Source of the DNA: Sphagnum compactum
Taxonomy: Eukaryota > Bryophyta > Sphagnopsida > Sphagnales
Direction: 5' to 3'
DNA length: 64,000 nucleotides
NCBI GenBank assembly: GCA_965153455.1
Contig: OZ234498.1
Location: 10,044,001 to 10,108,000 of the forward strand
How positions within the stretch are numbered: the stretch's first letter is position 1; each line of letters opens with the position of its first letter. Position numbers and translations under genes: made by a program. Under the pieces are notes generated by a model. It was not told where the DNA came from, ran no database searches, and saw only the letters and a program-made list of their open reading frames with translations. Shown piece after piece: positions 20,895-31,810 of this stretch.

Positions 20895-22032
20895 TTAGTA
20901 ATATTCTTCCTCCTGAGTTACACGTTGGAACAGCATCACCGTAGCAAGCAGAACAAAAAAAGATGTAAACTCAATCCACATGGCACCTGATTCAATAAGC
21001 CGTGCATGCCTCAATATTGCTGGGATTGCAATGCTGCCCACTGCTGAAAACCCAGTCAAGAACTTGGCTGCATCTGCCCAGCTGTTTGAATGCCCCCCAC
21101 CACAACCCACCCACCAAAAAAAGACCTCAAATCAGGTACAATTCCCTCAGCCAACTTAATATTAAATTCCTGTTTTGCTAACTGAGAAAAATCCTTCAGC
21201 AGTTCAGACAGAATGAGCCAAACCAAGAAATCAGCTACACATAAGATTCCAAACTGCAGAGTCTGTGCACACATTGAGACACTTGGGGTACAGTTACACA
21301 AGAAAGAGAAGGCCAGTTCAGTGCTTACTCATCACCACCACTGACAGAAATAAAGTCAGAAGAACTTGTGTTGCCAAAAAACAAGCAAGGCATTGGTACC
21401 ATAATGTACATTAGCACTGCACATCACACAAAGCTGTTATGATTATCTTCAAAAGCTCTAGAAGAGATTAAGTTGACATCCAATCACATAACCTACCTGT
21501 GTCCCTCTGTAAACTCCTCAAAAGCATGTAGCAATGTAGCACACCCAGGCACGGTGCTACAAAGCACCACAAGGTAGTTCCAATGCACCATTGCACTGCT
21601 TTTTATGCTGTGCAAGCTAAACAAACTGAGAAAACTCTTAAGCCTCACCCAAAAGGTTTCTTTTCATATAAGGATAATTAGCAATTTGGAGTGTCACCTG
21701 TAAGCATGGGCCACCAGTTGTTATATAGAGCACATCCCTGTTTTTCACCCCACACCATAAAAGCAGATTAATATTCAGCTGAAATAACATAGAAGAAAGA
21801 CTAAACTGATAAATCAGTGGTTTGCAACCCAGACTTCAAAACTTTGTTATATCCATCAATTTTTCCAGACAGAACCACAAGTTACAACAGGAAGAAAAGA
21901 GAAATGAAAAAGTGTTGAGGACAAAAAAAATACCAGAATCTGCAACAAAATGCCCACAGAAAACAAAAACGCCAATCCAGCCAATCTGCAGGGGCCCAAG
22001 CAACCAGTAACGTAAGCTCCCCAGTCTGCCAT
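20895..22032 (-). CDS. VPS55: VPS55 homologue (LEPROT/OB-RGRP family), 4 exons, complete
   Basis: Exons 22032-21934, 21737-21698, 21416-21329 and 21081-20895 give 137 residues; Arabidopsis VPS55 has about 140. Conserved blocks: MAD start; FSVGILLQIL; CALYNNWWPMLT; VLMYIMVPMPCLFFG; WADAAKFLTG; VGSIAIPAILRHA; C-terminal hydrophobic IEFTSFFVLLATVMLF and acidic tail EEEYY. VPS55 is a four-pass membrane protein that works with VPS68 in late-endosome-to-vacuole traffic. Splice joins are phase-consistent: ACA G/TG CTA, then GAT GA/C TGG. The last exon begins at AAACAG/CTGGGC; the open frame that extends upstream of it (MGCGGGHSNSW) is intronic. Confidence 0.93.
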
Positions 22033-22446
22033 TTCCCCTCACTCTATATGGACCTACAGATATTTCCTTCCTGCTTTGGCCTGGGCTGGACTAACTCACA
22101 CTGCTCTTCCAGAATCCATCCCCATGTGGTAAAATCCAAACCCAGCCCGATAGCATCCATCGCCACCACACAACATGCATTCAAAACAGCACACAAAAAG
22201 ATTTCACATCAGAGAATTGACAAGGCTGTGAAGTTAAATTCTTCTCTCTCTTGATAATAATCAGAAGTCATCATCTGTCAGCCCATCTGGATTGAGCACA
22301 CTGATTACAAAGTGGCATCTTGTATCCATTCGCAAGTGCGGTCCCTTTGCAAGTAATCCACTTTCGGTAAAAAGCTCAAACCCCAACTCTCAACCTTGAC
22401 CCACAACAATTCCAGATCATAACTGCCGTCCATTACTTTCTCAGGT

Positions 22447-22498
22447 TCAATTAGGGTTTGAGGTGCAAAGGATTGTTTGCACCTCAAACCCTAATTGA
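22447..22498. repeat. 23-bp perfect inverted repeat containing telo-box motifs
   Basis: Arms 22447-22469 and 22476-22498 are exact reverse complements around a 6-bp loop. Each arm contains AAACCCTAA/TTAGGGTTT, the plant telo-box often found in promoters or leaders of growth-related genes. It lies within the presumed VPS55 5' region. Transcribed, it would form a stable hairpin. Confidence 0.9.
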
Positions 22499-22746
22499 TC
22501 CTCTTTCCTGATGACCAACTTTTCTGAGTCATAACCAGTATGTCTCTGTATCCAATTATGATGACCTAATTTGTTGCAACACTCACACCATCATCATCCA
22601 CCTGGAGAAACAAAATCTCTAAAAGGCATCGGGAACCCATTCATGCTATTCATTAATTCATTAATTCCAGGAGATCACCCAATTTTCCCAAACCTCACAC
22701 CAGAATCCGTCGCTTATCTCAAAACCTCCGACAGATTGATTCTCTG

Positions 22747-22777
22747 CCGAAAACATACACACACACACACACACACT
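22747..22777. repeat. (CA)n microsatellite
   Basis: About 14 CA units (acatacacacacacacacac...). Confidence 0.9.
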
Positions 22778-23163
22778 TAACAGCAAATCAAAAAGCACCA
22801 TCCGGGTCGAACCAAAATTCTGCAAAAAAAAAAAGAGAAAGAAAAGAAAAGAATCGGTTTTCCTGCAGCGAACATCCATTAGGGTTTCACAGCAGAAACC
22901 CCAAAACTCTACCAAAAAAGAAAAGGAGAAGCAAGAACCTGGCCGCGTCCCTTTACCTTGAAATGACAGACCCATGGCCCTGCTGCTCCCGCCCGGTTGG
23001 CGCCGCGCCAAAGAGCAGAAGAAGCTCGAATCTCCGAGAGAGAGACAGAGAGATGACAAAGGAGAACTGCGTCCCAAGGAAACACAAGAGTCGCAAAAAC
23101 GGCAGCAAAATCTAAGTTACTTTCCGCACCAGAAAAGGCCACTTTCTTTCAGTCACCGTTAGA

Positions 23164-23650
23164 GAGCATCTCCAGCGATGCTCAGTATGTGACCCTGCCA
23201 AAATATTTCTCACATCCAAGTTTAGTTATTTATTTTTTTCCAACCCCACTCGTAATACAGGGACTGCAAATAGTGTGCTAAACTACTAACAGCAACCCAC
23301 CTGGACCAATCAAACTATCTAGGTTTTTTTCTTTTTTCCAATTTTTTGAAACCGAAAAAATTGCGAAAGTTTCCCCAAAAAGCCGAAATTAGTCAGATTT
23401 ACACTCAGCCTTTTTTCTGGCTAAATTATCGATATGGCTAAAAAGAAATTTCAAAATGACTAAAAATATGTGTTTATATGGTTTTCTTGTTGCCACATTT
23501 CTACAGTATCTTTCAAATATCGCCAGATTTCTCTATTGGGTTCTAGCTTGTAGCCAAAAATGTGAAGGAATCTTAAACTTTCTAATTTTCATATGCTGTT
23601 TCTATAATCAAATTTGGCTAAACTGTATTATGGATGATCACCAGTTCAGC
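23164..23650. repeat. MITE terminus and inverted family C relic
   Basis: ttagagagcatctcca at 23164-23179 looks like one end of the Tourist-type MITE described at 7193, but no partner terminus was found. From about 23340 the order of ctggctaaa and tatggctaaa motifs and the cgccagatttctc block near 23520 resembles family C in reverse orientation. Confidence 0.4.
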
Positions 23651-24269
23651 TGCATCACAAATATGAAATTTAAATTTTTAAAAAAAAACCATGTTTGCAC
23701 TTCAATTGTTTTCGATGTTGCATCATTGGCTAGCATCCCAAGAGTGATTTAGCATTAAATGACAACAGGTTTTCATAACTCATCTAAAAATAGCGTAGAA
23801 AAGGGAGTTAAAAACAAGGCATCACAAACACGCTGGCCCTGCCAATAGATAATATGTTGTACATCTACCTACTGTGTCGACACTCTGAACACCAAAAAAA
23901 TCCGTCCGATCTCAAACAGTCTAAACACTTTCACCAAAGAAACCAGTTCACCTAATGTGAAACCAGTTCTAATAAGGTAAAACTTCCAAAAGTTGGATCC
24001 AATGCGATAGTTCCTGGCAGGGCCCAAAAATGCTACCAAACTAAAATCAGAGTCCATAGTAGAAACACTGACCTTTGGGTGAAGGGCTTTATGAATTCTG
24101 ACTATTAGGGCATTTGTCTTTTCTCTCTCTCTCTCTTCTTTGCATTGATGGAGGTTTCATTTAGTTCCAAATTTTGAGGAATGTTCATGTTTCATATGGT
24201 GTTATTGTTATCTGGTGTTACTATGCTCACCTTTGAATTCATTTTTTGGTTGGGACACTGCATGGAACA

Positions 24270-24505
24270 CTCATGGGGCTAAGATGAACCGGTACATCCA
24301 TGTTGGGTACCTTCACTTTTTTGAGTGAGGCCTCTTAGTGGCCATATTTAAGCCCCCAAAATGTTAGATTTGAACTCAGAGACCCTGGTTGTTTTGTCTA
24401 AGCATGGGATATTTACAATATTAGAAATAATTTTAATAAATTTTGGGATTTTTACCATGGTACCAATGTAACATCTTGGGTGCCGGTTCACCCAAGGCCA
24501 CACAT
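24270..24505. repeat. Family E-related repeat, copy 2
   Basis: attttgggatttttaccatggtaccaatgt ... gggtgccggttcacccaaggcc (24450-24502) corresponds to ctttgcgatttctaccatgatcccaatgt ... ggtcgggtgaacctggcc (7060-7122). The left part near 24285-24320 (aaccggtacatccatgttgggtacc) is an inverted match to the right part, so this unit is also a foldback. Confidence 0.5.
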
Positions 24506-24656
24506 GGCCCCTTGTGCTTAGACCTCCGAAATTTTTTGTAGTGTATTTAGATGTAAGGCGCCTCTTACATCACGTGATTTTGCATCTGCAAAAGGCAAGT
24601 GTTTTGAAAAACATAATACTCACACAAAAAAAGTCACTTGTATCACAGACAAAAAT

Positions 24657-24685
24657 GAAAATAATAATAATAATAATAATAACAA
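24657..24685. repeat. (ATA)n microsatellite
   Basis: aaaataataataataataataataac, about eight trinucleotide units. Confidence 0.85.
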
Positions 24686-24948
24686 ATTTCTTGGTGTATT
24701 TGTCTAGTAAAGCCCTGGCAGTATTGTACACATTTGGGTTGAAACTTTGAACTTGCCATAAGGCACAGAACCATTATACCGTGATGAACAACCTATTTCA
24801 AGGGTTTAGGGTTTAATTGAAGAGACAAATCCATGAACACATGCCATGGTCAACCTTCCTTTCCTATAACCATCTATATTTGTCCAAATAATGTTTATTG
24901 GAATCTTCTCCTTTGTCTTCAACTAAATTGAAAATATATATAGATAAT

Positions 24949-25268
24949 ATTGGATATCAACATCCTCTCAAGTTATTTTTCTTTAGATATTTGTGTTTCA
25001 AGCATTTTACTTTTGAAACTATGGAATATTTTAGTTAAATAAATATAGTTAAAATATTTCACTACACGGTATGATGACCTTGTGCATGGAAGAAAGGGAG
25101 GCAACAATTGCATGGAATATTCACCTCTTATCTTAAAATAAGGTCAAAGCTCAAAGGTCGATCATCAGTTTTTAACAATTTGTGATCTTAAGGTTATATG
25201 AAAAGCTTATAAAAATAAGTGATTTTTTTCATTTATATTTTCTCATTGTTCCACTGTCAATTTTCAAC
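24949..25268 (+). repeat. 5' LTR of the copia element
   Basis: Matches 28441-28765 over its length with many substitutions and small gaps. The left edge is judged by alignment to tgttgaataacaacatcc in the 3' copy. Confidence 0.65.
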
Positions 25269-25729
25269 ATGGTATTGAAATCCAATTATTTACAAGAGGA
25301 GAGATTAGACTTGTTCAATTGAAAAGCTTATAAGTTTTGGGTCTTTCTTTTTTAGCAATGTTTTAATCACAACACATAGTTTTGATGCCTAAGGCATTGA
25401 AAATGACAATAATTTTCATGCTTGGAAAACAAAAAAGGAATTTTTTTTGCATAAGAATTTTTTTGAGAGATCATTTCAAAAGATTGTTTTCATGAGAGAT
25501 TGAGTTTGGAGATATAGATCCTCAAATAGGCATTATTGACAATCATTTGTTTATGAATAAGGAGAAATGGTTCATGAGACAATATTTCTAAATAATGTTG
25601 ATTTTTTGTTAAATTGTGAAAACATGCAAAAAGTGCAAAGGACATTAGGAACAACTTAAGAGGTGTGCACCCTTCAAAAGATGACATTTTGGTAATTGAT
25701 TGCAACTACATTAGGAGCTCTCCAATCTT

Positions 25730-25999
25730 AAAATGAATGTAAGCATTTCCATGCAAGCTCACATTGATAACCTTTGGATGATTGTTAATGAATTGACAAA
25801 CAGTCATCCTCAAAGTTTTACATGGACTTGGCATTTACACTTTTTAAAAATTCATTACCCTCTTTCCATACCTTGGTTGTTTTGCTTACTACCCAAATTG
25901 ATAAATTGTCTATGGAGTTTGTATGTGAAAAATTGTTGCAAACATGTTGCAAAAAGAATTGTGATCTAAGTGAGAAGAGTTTAACCATAATATGTTACA
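25730..25999 (+). pseudogene. Copia gag remnant (UBN2-type), frameshifted
   Basis: The first frame gives NVSISMQAHIDNLWMIVNEL (25733-25795). After a shift near 25810 a second frame gives MDLAFTLFKNSLPS, TLVVLLTTQIDKLSMEFVCE and NCDLSEKSL (25822-25985). These match the copia gag blocks (xxMQxHIDxLrxivneL ... LLxSLPPSYxxLVvsL). At least one frameshift, so not functional. Confidence 0.72.
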
Positions 26000-26394
26000 A
26001 GAAGCACTAACTATTAAGATTGTTTTTGAGGAGTTCAAAAGGGATATAGATTGAAGGAAATCAAGGAATGAGAAACCAAAGAATAAAGGAGCTTCTACCG
26101 TTATGGTAAAAGAATGTCACAAGATAAAGCAAGACTAAAAAAAAGTTCAAAGGTTCATCCCAAGTAGCTAAATATATTATAGTGCCACACTTTAAAAGTA
26201 CGATGTATGGCATCAAAAACTCAAACATGTTTTTATGCAAGGCTTATCAACCATGTCCACAAATAACATTATTGAATTTATAGATTTCAATGGAAATCAT
26301 GACTTGAGTTCTCTATGATGGATGTGTCTATGGTAAACACCACCATTGTACCTATTCCCTTTGATTGTGGGTTGTTGAACAAAGATAATTCTTG

Positions 26395-26525
26395 AGATGG
26401 TGCACACAAACTTGTGTGGTCCCATGGGAATAACGTTTCATAAGGCGCAAACTATTTTTTGACCTTCATTGATGATTTTTTTAGAAAGACATTCTTTGAC
26501 AACATGAAGACTAAGTTTGGTTTAA
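26395..26525 (+). pseudogene. Copia integrase remnant
   Basis: Across broken frames the text EMVHTNLCGPMGITF, then TFIDDFFRKTFFDNMKTKFG can be read. This is the start of the integrase core (LELVHTDLCGPM ... YFLTFIDDFSRK). Asn stands where the first catalytic Asp (HTD) is expected. Confidence 0.68.
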
Positions 26526-26579
26526 GGGCTAAACCTTATGGGCTTCGCCAAGGTTCCAACAATAACCTTATAGGATAAG

Positions 26580-26985
26580 TATGCTCCAAAAGGGGTGGAT
26601 GTTATAATCAAATTTTTTGACAACAACATGTGTAACCATGTGTGCTTCAAAATGGGTGCCTACCATAACCAAGGTTTTAATCAAACCCTTTTATGGGCCA
26701 TGTGCAATTTGAAAAAGAATGTTTACTATAACCATTTTTTTAATGGGAACATTATGGGTTAGCTGTAGTTTGAAAGGGGCACTTAACATAATTGGGGTTC
26801 AGTTGGGTACATCATGAACCAAATGCATTTGAAAGGGAGGCAATACATAGCCAAAGTTTTGACAACATTTTCATGGGTGAAATCTCACCATAGCCAAAAA
26901 TTTGAAAGGAATATTTTGGGCCAAGTGTGCTTTGAAAGGGTGCCTACCAAAGCCAAGGATTTGAAAAAAATTGGGTCATTTTTGC
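26580..26985. repeat. Degenerate ~61-bp tandem array
   Basis: Six to seven diverged units with the pattern gtgtgctttgaaagggtgcctaccatagccaaggttttga..., starting near 26580, 26640, 26702, 26763, 26824 and 26926. The unit is AT-rich and non-coding. It lies inside the copia element, downstream of the integrase remnant. Confidence 0.7.
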
Positions 26986-27599
26986 TTGCCAAAATCACTA
27001 TTCACATAAAAATTGTAATATAATTTATAAAACATACAAAGGTGTGTTTATTATTGATCCACACTTTGTTTAAAAAATTGGGAAATAAAGTTATCAATTG
27101 GAATAGAAGAAGGCATTTATTGCTACGTGTCAACAACAATAATTTTACATGTGGTAGGTTCCCAAATAGCAATGCAAGTGATGTGGCTTTCATCATTTTT
27201 TGGAAACATTGGTAATCCAAAGATGAAACCCATTGCCATATATGATGACAAACAAGGTTATATATCAAAACACCCAACATGACACACCTAAGAGCTTGTC
27301 AAATGGTATGGTGGTTATAAACACCTTGCCAATTCCCAATGTTCTAACAAAATGCAACCTAGGGCACATTCTTTAATTCTGCACACTAAAAGGTTAGGAA
27401 GGTGTGTGGAAACTCTAATATGGGAGTTAAGGTGAAGACGTTTGATTAAACTTACAAACAAATTAACATTCACAAACCAAACAGCAAGTTGGTTAATAGA
27501 AATTGAAACCAAATGATATTAAAACTTCATCACATGCAATCTAAATTCATTTAACTCGCACAACTTAGACCTTTGAAAGGATGCACCATTTTTGTCCTT

Positions 27600-28210
27600 T
27601 TAATATATTTTGTGATTGGTGATAGGCATTACATCAAAGTGGTTAAAATTCCCAAGACTCTGAAATGGGAATCCCCACAACTCCTAAAAATATATAGTTA
27701 TGAAGTTCATTATTATGTGAACTCATAACTCATAAATAAAATCTTTGATTAAGGAGCTTCAAAATGAAAAATTATATCCTTTGAAAAGATTTTTCCAATG
27801 TTATATTATATGTTTCAATTAAAGGTAAAACACCTTACTTTTTGGGTTTTAGTGGTTGGTAATCAAATTGTTAATTTGACTCCCAACCATTATTTTGGAC
27901 ATATAATTTGAACTTCATATATGTAAATGGAGGATGTGAACCCTTTTTTTATATTTACATTTCAAAACCCTTTGAATGATATAAAAAAGCCCAATTTTGA
28001 CAAGGTTTGTTATATGCAATTATTTTCCAAAGATGTGAGAAACTCTGAGAAACTCTGGGATTTCAACTCCCAAAGTGATTCTTTCCTAAAGTGATTCTCA
28101 CTTTGGAATGTTTGGGACTCAACACTTTTGCACTTTCCCACAAGTGTGAAAATGCATGAATCCCATAACACTTTTTCAGCCCACATTCTTTCTCATGCCC
28201 TAGCTTTGAT
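27600..28210 (-). repeat. Dispersed repeat family A, copy 1 (minus orientation)
   Basis: Read on the minus strand, it shares an ordered series of blocks with 46840-47620 and 48780-49760: atgggattcatgc, tttcacacttgtg, gggttttgaaatgtaaa, and gtcaaattaacaatttgattaccaaccactaaaa (shown here in part). It sits between the copia integrase remnant and 3' LTR, so it is probably nested. No protein was recognised. Confidence 0.6.
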
Positions 28211-28440
28211 TGCGAGCTTAAGACTAAAATCACAACACAACAATTTCGTGTTCAAAGGATATTGAAATTCATTTGGTGCAAGACAACATTAATGAAGGTT
28301 TCATTGAATTGGTGTATTGCAACACCAAAAACTTAATTTTAAATATATAGACTAAATTTTTTTTTCATGACAAGTATGAGCAATTCCAATGCTCTATGGG
28401 CATGATTAAATGCTTAATTTGATAGTTCATTGAGTGAGGA

Positions 28441-28765
28441 TGTTGAATAACAACATCCTTTTAAATTATTTTTGTCACATTAATTTCAATTTAGATATTT
28501 ATGTTTCATGCATTTCATTTTACTCCATTAATTTAATAGAACTAAAGTAAAAACCATTGCATGTGACAGTCACTTCAATAGTTGTGAAAGTGATATTTGC
28601 ATGGGATGATGACCTTGCATGCAATATTAAGGAAGGTAACATATGCATGGAGTACGCCAAAGCTCAAGGGTCAAGCATAAGTTTGTATCAAGTTGTGTGA
28701 TGCTAAAGTTGAGCTTGTAGTAAATCTATGTTTTTTTTCATCTCTATTCTTTCATTGGTCCATTG
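28441..28765 (+). repeat. 3' LTR of the copia element
   Basis: Begins with tgttgaataac after a short purine stretch (gagtgagga), which fits a polypurine tract. It ends near cattggtccattgttaatgg, matching the end of the 5' copy. Confidence 0.65.
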
Positions 28766-28770
28766 TTAAT

Positions 28771-30685
28771 GGAACACATAGGACCTCATTTTGTTTTCTT
28801 TTTGTTCAAAGTGTGTGCAACTAGGTTAGGCATTGGTTGATAAATAATTCATAATTGAATGATCCACTTTTAGTTTATATTTTTCATGATATTAATATAT
28901 TGCAATTATAATCAATATCATAAGTATAGTAATAATTATTTAGGTATATTCACAAATGTGAACATTTACAATTATAATCCATTTTGAATTGCAAAATGCC
29001 TTGAAGATTTTCCATTATGGTGCATATGGGCAAGAAATTAATTATTTTGGGGTTGATGTTAGGCTTGATAGGTTGTTGGAACCTGTTCAAATGAAACTTT
29101 AAGTGGGGCTTGCAATTTCTCCTCAAGACTTCAAAACTCCATCAAGAGCACATCAAACATGAGCATAATTAACTTATCATCTCACCTAGCCTATAAACTA
29201 GATTACGTAACTAACAGACATGATTCCACTAAATTCTAACCACTACACATTCTATGATAATTTGTGAACTTGAGAATGATGATGCACCAACATCAAAAAC
29301 TAAGAGCAAAGCAGTGTGTTTTTCTAAATAAAATTGTCATTTTTATAATCAAATTTTTTGCGATATTTGTTTTAAAAAATAGCAAAATTAATCAAATTTA
29401 CATTTTAAAAAAATCAATTTCTTTAGCTACGTTTTTATAATAAAATTTGTAATTTTTTAATATCAAAATCTTGGAATTTTTTTTATTAAATAGAAAAATA
29501 AATCGAATTTACATTAAGAAACCAAAATTTTCCCAATTTCTTTGTTGATAAATGGCTAAATTTTGCCAGGAAAAAAAAAACACTTGAGAGCAAAGAGTGT
29601 GGATGAATAGCCACCAGCGCACCATCCATTGGAAAATGGAAGCATATTATATTTTGTTGTTGATGAACCCTAACTCAGTTGATATCGGCTTTCACCTTGG
29701 TAACCTCACCTATAAAAACATAGGTCAGGTAAATAGGACAATAGGTGACTATTAGGTTAGGAGATGTATGTAGATGGTTAGTACATAGGTAAGGGCTAGT
29801 GGGTTGTTAAGTAGGTAGTATAGTAAAAGCAGCAAATGGAGCTAACCACTCTAACTAGGGAACTGGAACCCAATGGAAAAGTGTTTCATGTCTACCCACA
29901 ATCCATCCATCCATCCATCCATCCATACCTAATGGCTGTTAGTTCATTGTGGCCAAATTGCTAGCAATAAGTTATGGAAATGGAGTTAAAATGATATCAT
30001 ACAAGGTTTTTTTTTTTTTTTTTTAAATAATTTTTTTTAAAACCAAAAAGCCAACAGCCACAGGACAATCACAAAGCTGAGCAACTCATCTTTTATGTAC
30101 TGACAAGTAGTGTTGAGAATTTGGGGATATTATTTGCATTGGCACTTTGGGTGACACTTGTACATTAGGTAGTGGGCTAAGGTTGGAAGCTTCTTCTTTG
30201 ATAAAAACTTGAAAGCACAAAGTTGAAAGCACAAATGTAAGTTTACTACTTTTTATAAGTTTTGGGATTTCATAGTTCATATTATTTCAATCCCATTACA
30301 GTCCAGACTCCATTCCCATAATTGCAAAAGATTCCAGGTTGAGCAAACATTACAGAGACAGACACACAGACACACAGACAGACTCTGGATCAAATTTTCT
30401 ATTGGAAAGTGCTGGACCATTATCATATTCTTTTAGTGAAACTGCACTTGACCAAATGTGAATAATCTTTACCTACATATGCTACAAGGAAATGTTTTGA
30501 AGAATGGGATAGATATTTACATTTTAGTATGTAAATATTTTCATTGTTGATGCAATTGTCTGATTATTGTAGGAAAAAATTATTATTTTTCATTTAAATT
30601 TTTTTTTGGGCACAAATGAAGAAATTCATTGCGAAGAAAAAGGAACCATAAAGGAACCCACCATTATTGTAAAATTTTCCCCAAC
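28771..30685. other. AT-rich intergenic with (ATCC)n, no gene recognised
   Basis: Contains an (ATCC)n microsatellite at 29901-29927, poly(T) at 30007-30024 and GACA-rich repeats at 30357-30382. Nothing codes. Confidence 0.45.
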
Positions 30686-30990
30686 ATTTGTTGGCTTTGC
30701 CTACCAACTTGGCAAGGATATTGTGTTTAGATTCATTATAGAGTATAGTAGCTTAAGGGATATTGGCCCCTATATATGAGGAGTTTTGAAAGATGATATT
30801 TTGGCTTGTGTTGAAACTTGAGATTAGCTAAAGAGTTGTAATATCTTGAAGGATTTTGGTTTTTTTTAAGAGGATTTTTTGAAGATTATATTTTTGCATG
30901 GTGAAATATATTTGAGTCTCCATAATTCTTCTTTTGCCTTAAGATACTTTTTAAACATAATTGGCAAGGCCACATTGTGACACACCTCCT
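30686..30990 (+). repeat. Dispersed repeat family B, copy 1 (possible solo LTR)
   Basis: Starts at ttgttggctttgcctaccaa and ends near ggcaaggccacattgtgacacacc. The same ~305-bp sequence recurs at 39919-40254, and its first ~85 bp at 39394-39480. A tgttgg start and flanking-only occurrence fit a copia-type solo LTR, but no target duplication could be defined. Confidence 0.68.
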
Positions 30991-31559
30991 TGTTTCATAT
31001 GAAATTCAACATGACAAAAATGCTTAGCCTAATCCCAAAAACCATCACAATGTACAAAATCTCGTAGTGATTCAACCAAGAAGACAAGTTATCAATATTT
31101 GTGATGTGGGTTTTTTGACAAGAGTCATTTTTGGAGGCATCAAACCCCATACTTGAATGGAATGGTCTAAGTTGCACAAAAAGTGTTGAATTGGTAAGAA
31201 ATGATTATAGCAATTAAATTGCATCATATTTGTACACAACATGTGAATGGGTTTGGTTTAAGAGACCAAGTTAGCATCATTCCAACTTTTGTTTGTTTGT
31301 TTGTGTGTGGGTTTGCAAAAAATTTCAAGTTTGATGAAGTTCATAAATTACATTTTGATGACCAATTTTTGTATAGGGTAAAGTTCACAGGTGGGGCTCA
31401 TCCCAAAATAAGGGGCCTAGGAGAACCCTAAAACCATTTCGGGAATGTCCCTCACTTGTGACCTTTGCCCACTATAAAACTTGAGGCAAACATTATCATG
31501 AACCTAAACATACCTCAATCAAATAGCAACTTTGTAACATCCATCGACTTCATACAATG

Positions 31560-31810
31560 CCTTATATTTAGCAAATTTTGAACTTCATTCATACAAAGAT
31601 TTAGTCAATTTTGGCTATAAACAAGATATTAAAGTTTAAAAATTGTAAGCACCACCCTTTCACAATTTGGCTATTTGCTGGAGCCAATTGTAAAAATCTG
31701 GTGATTTGTAATTTAACTTTTTTCAAATTTCTGGCTAATTTGGGTCATTTTCTTAATTTAAAATCCTTTGTATACCTCAAAATCAGATTTTTTCAGGTTT
31801 TAAAATCACT
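31560..31810. repeat. Dispersed repeat family D, copy 1
   Basis: The block caattttggctataaacaagatattaaagt, followed by tttggct, gagccaa, aaaaatctggtgattt and tctggctaattt, recurs at 54470-54680 (aatttggctataaccaagatacaaaagt ... gaaccaaa ... aaaaatctggccatttt). No coding content. Confidence 0.5.

Larger units (their letters stand above)
22033..23160 (-). promoter_or_regulatory. 5' leader and upstream region of VPS55
   Basis: On the minus strand 23160-22960 is a GC-richer, CT-rich stretch ending in TCATTTCAAG/GTAAAG, a good donor, which suggests a non-coding first exon and a 5' UTR intron reaching toward 22050. The ATGs upstream (23142, 22979) open short frames without similarity. The exact transcription start cannot be set from sequence. 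Confidence 0.4.
24949..28770 (+). mobile_element. Decayed Ty1/copia LTR retrotransposon
   Basis: Two related ~320-bp sequences at 24949-25268 and 28441-28765 share blocks in the same order (tcaacatcc, tttagatattt, atgatgacctt, aaagctcaa.ggtc, tttttttcat, tcattg.tcca). They are read as 5' and 3' LTRs; the 3' copy starts tgttgaataacaacatcc. Directly after the 5' LTR, tggtattgaaatcca (25271) resembles a tRNA-iMet primer-binding site. Gag and integrase remnants lie inside in the same orientation. Reverse transcriptase and RNase H were not found. The copies are strongly diverged, so the insertion is old, and other repeats have been inserted or expanded inside it. Confidence 0.72.

Noticed and set aside
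20895-21110. Separate small gene starting MGCGGGHSNSW
   Set aside because: The apparent start is intronic; the VPS55 exon begins at 21081 and joins to upstream exons in phase.
22661-23077. 138-codon minus-strand frame upstream of VPS55
   Set aside because: It includes the antisense of a CA microsatellite and poly-Phe runs and has no family; more likely 5' leader and intron.
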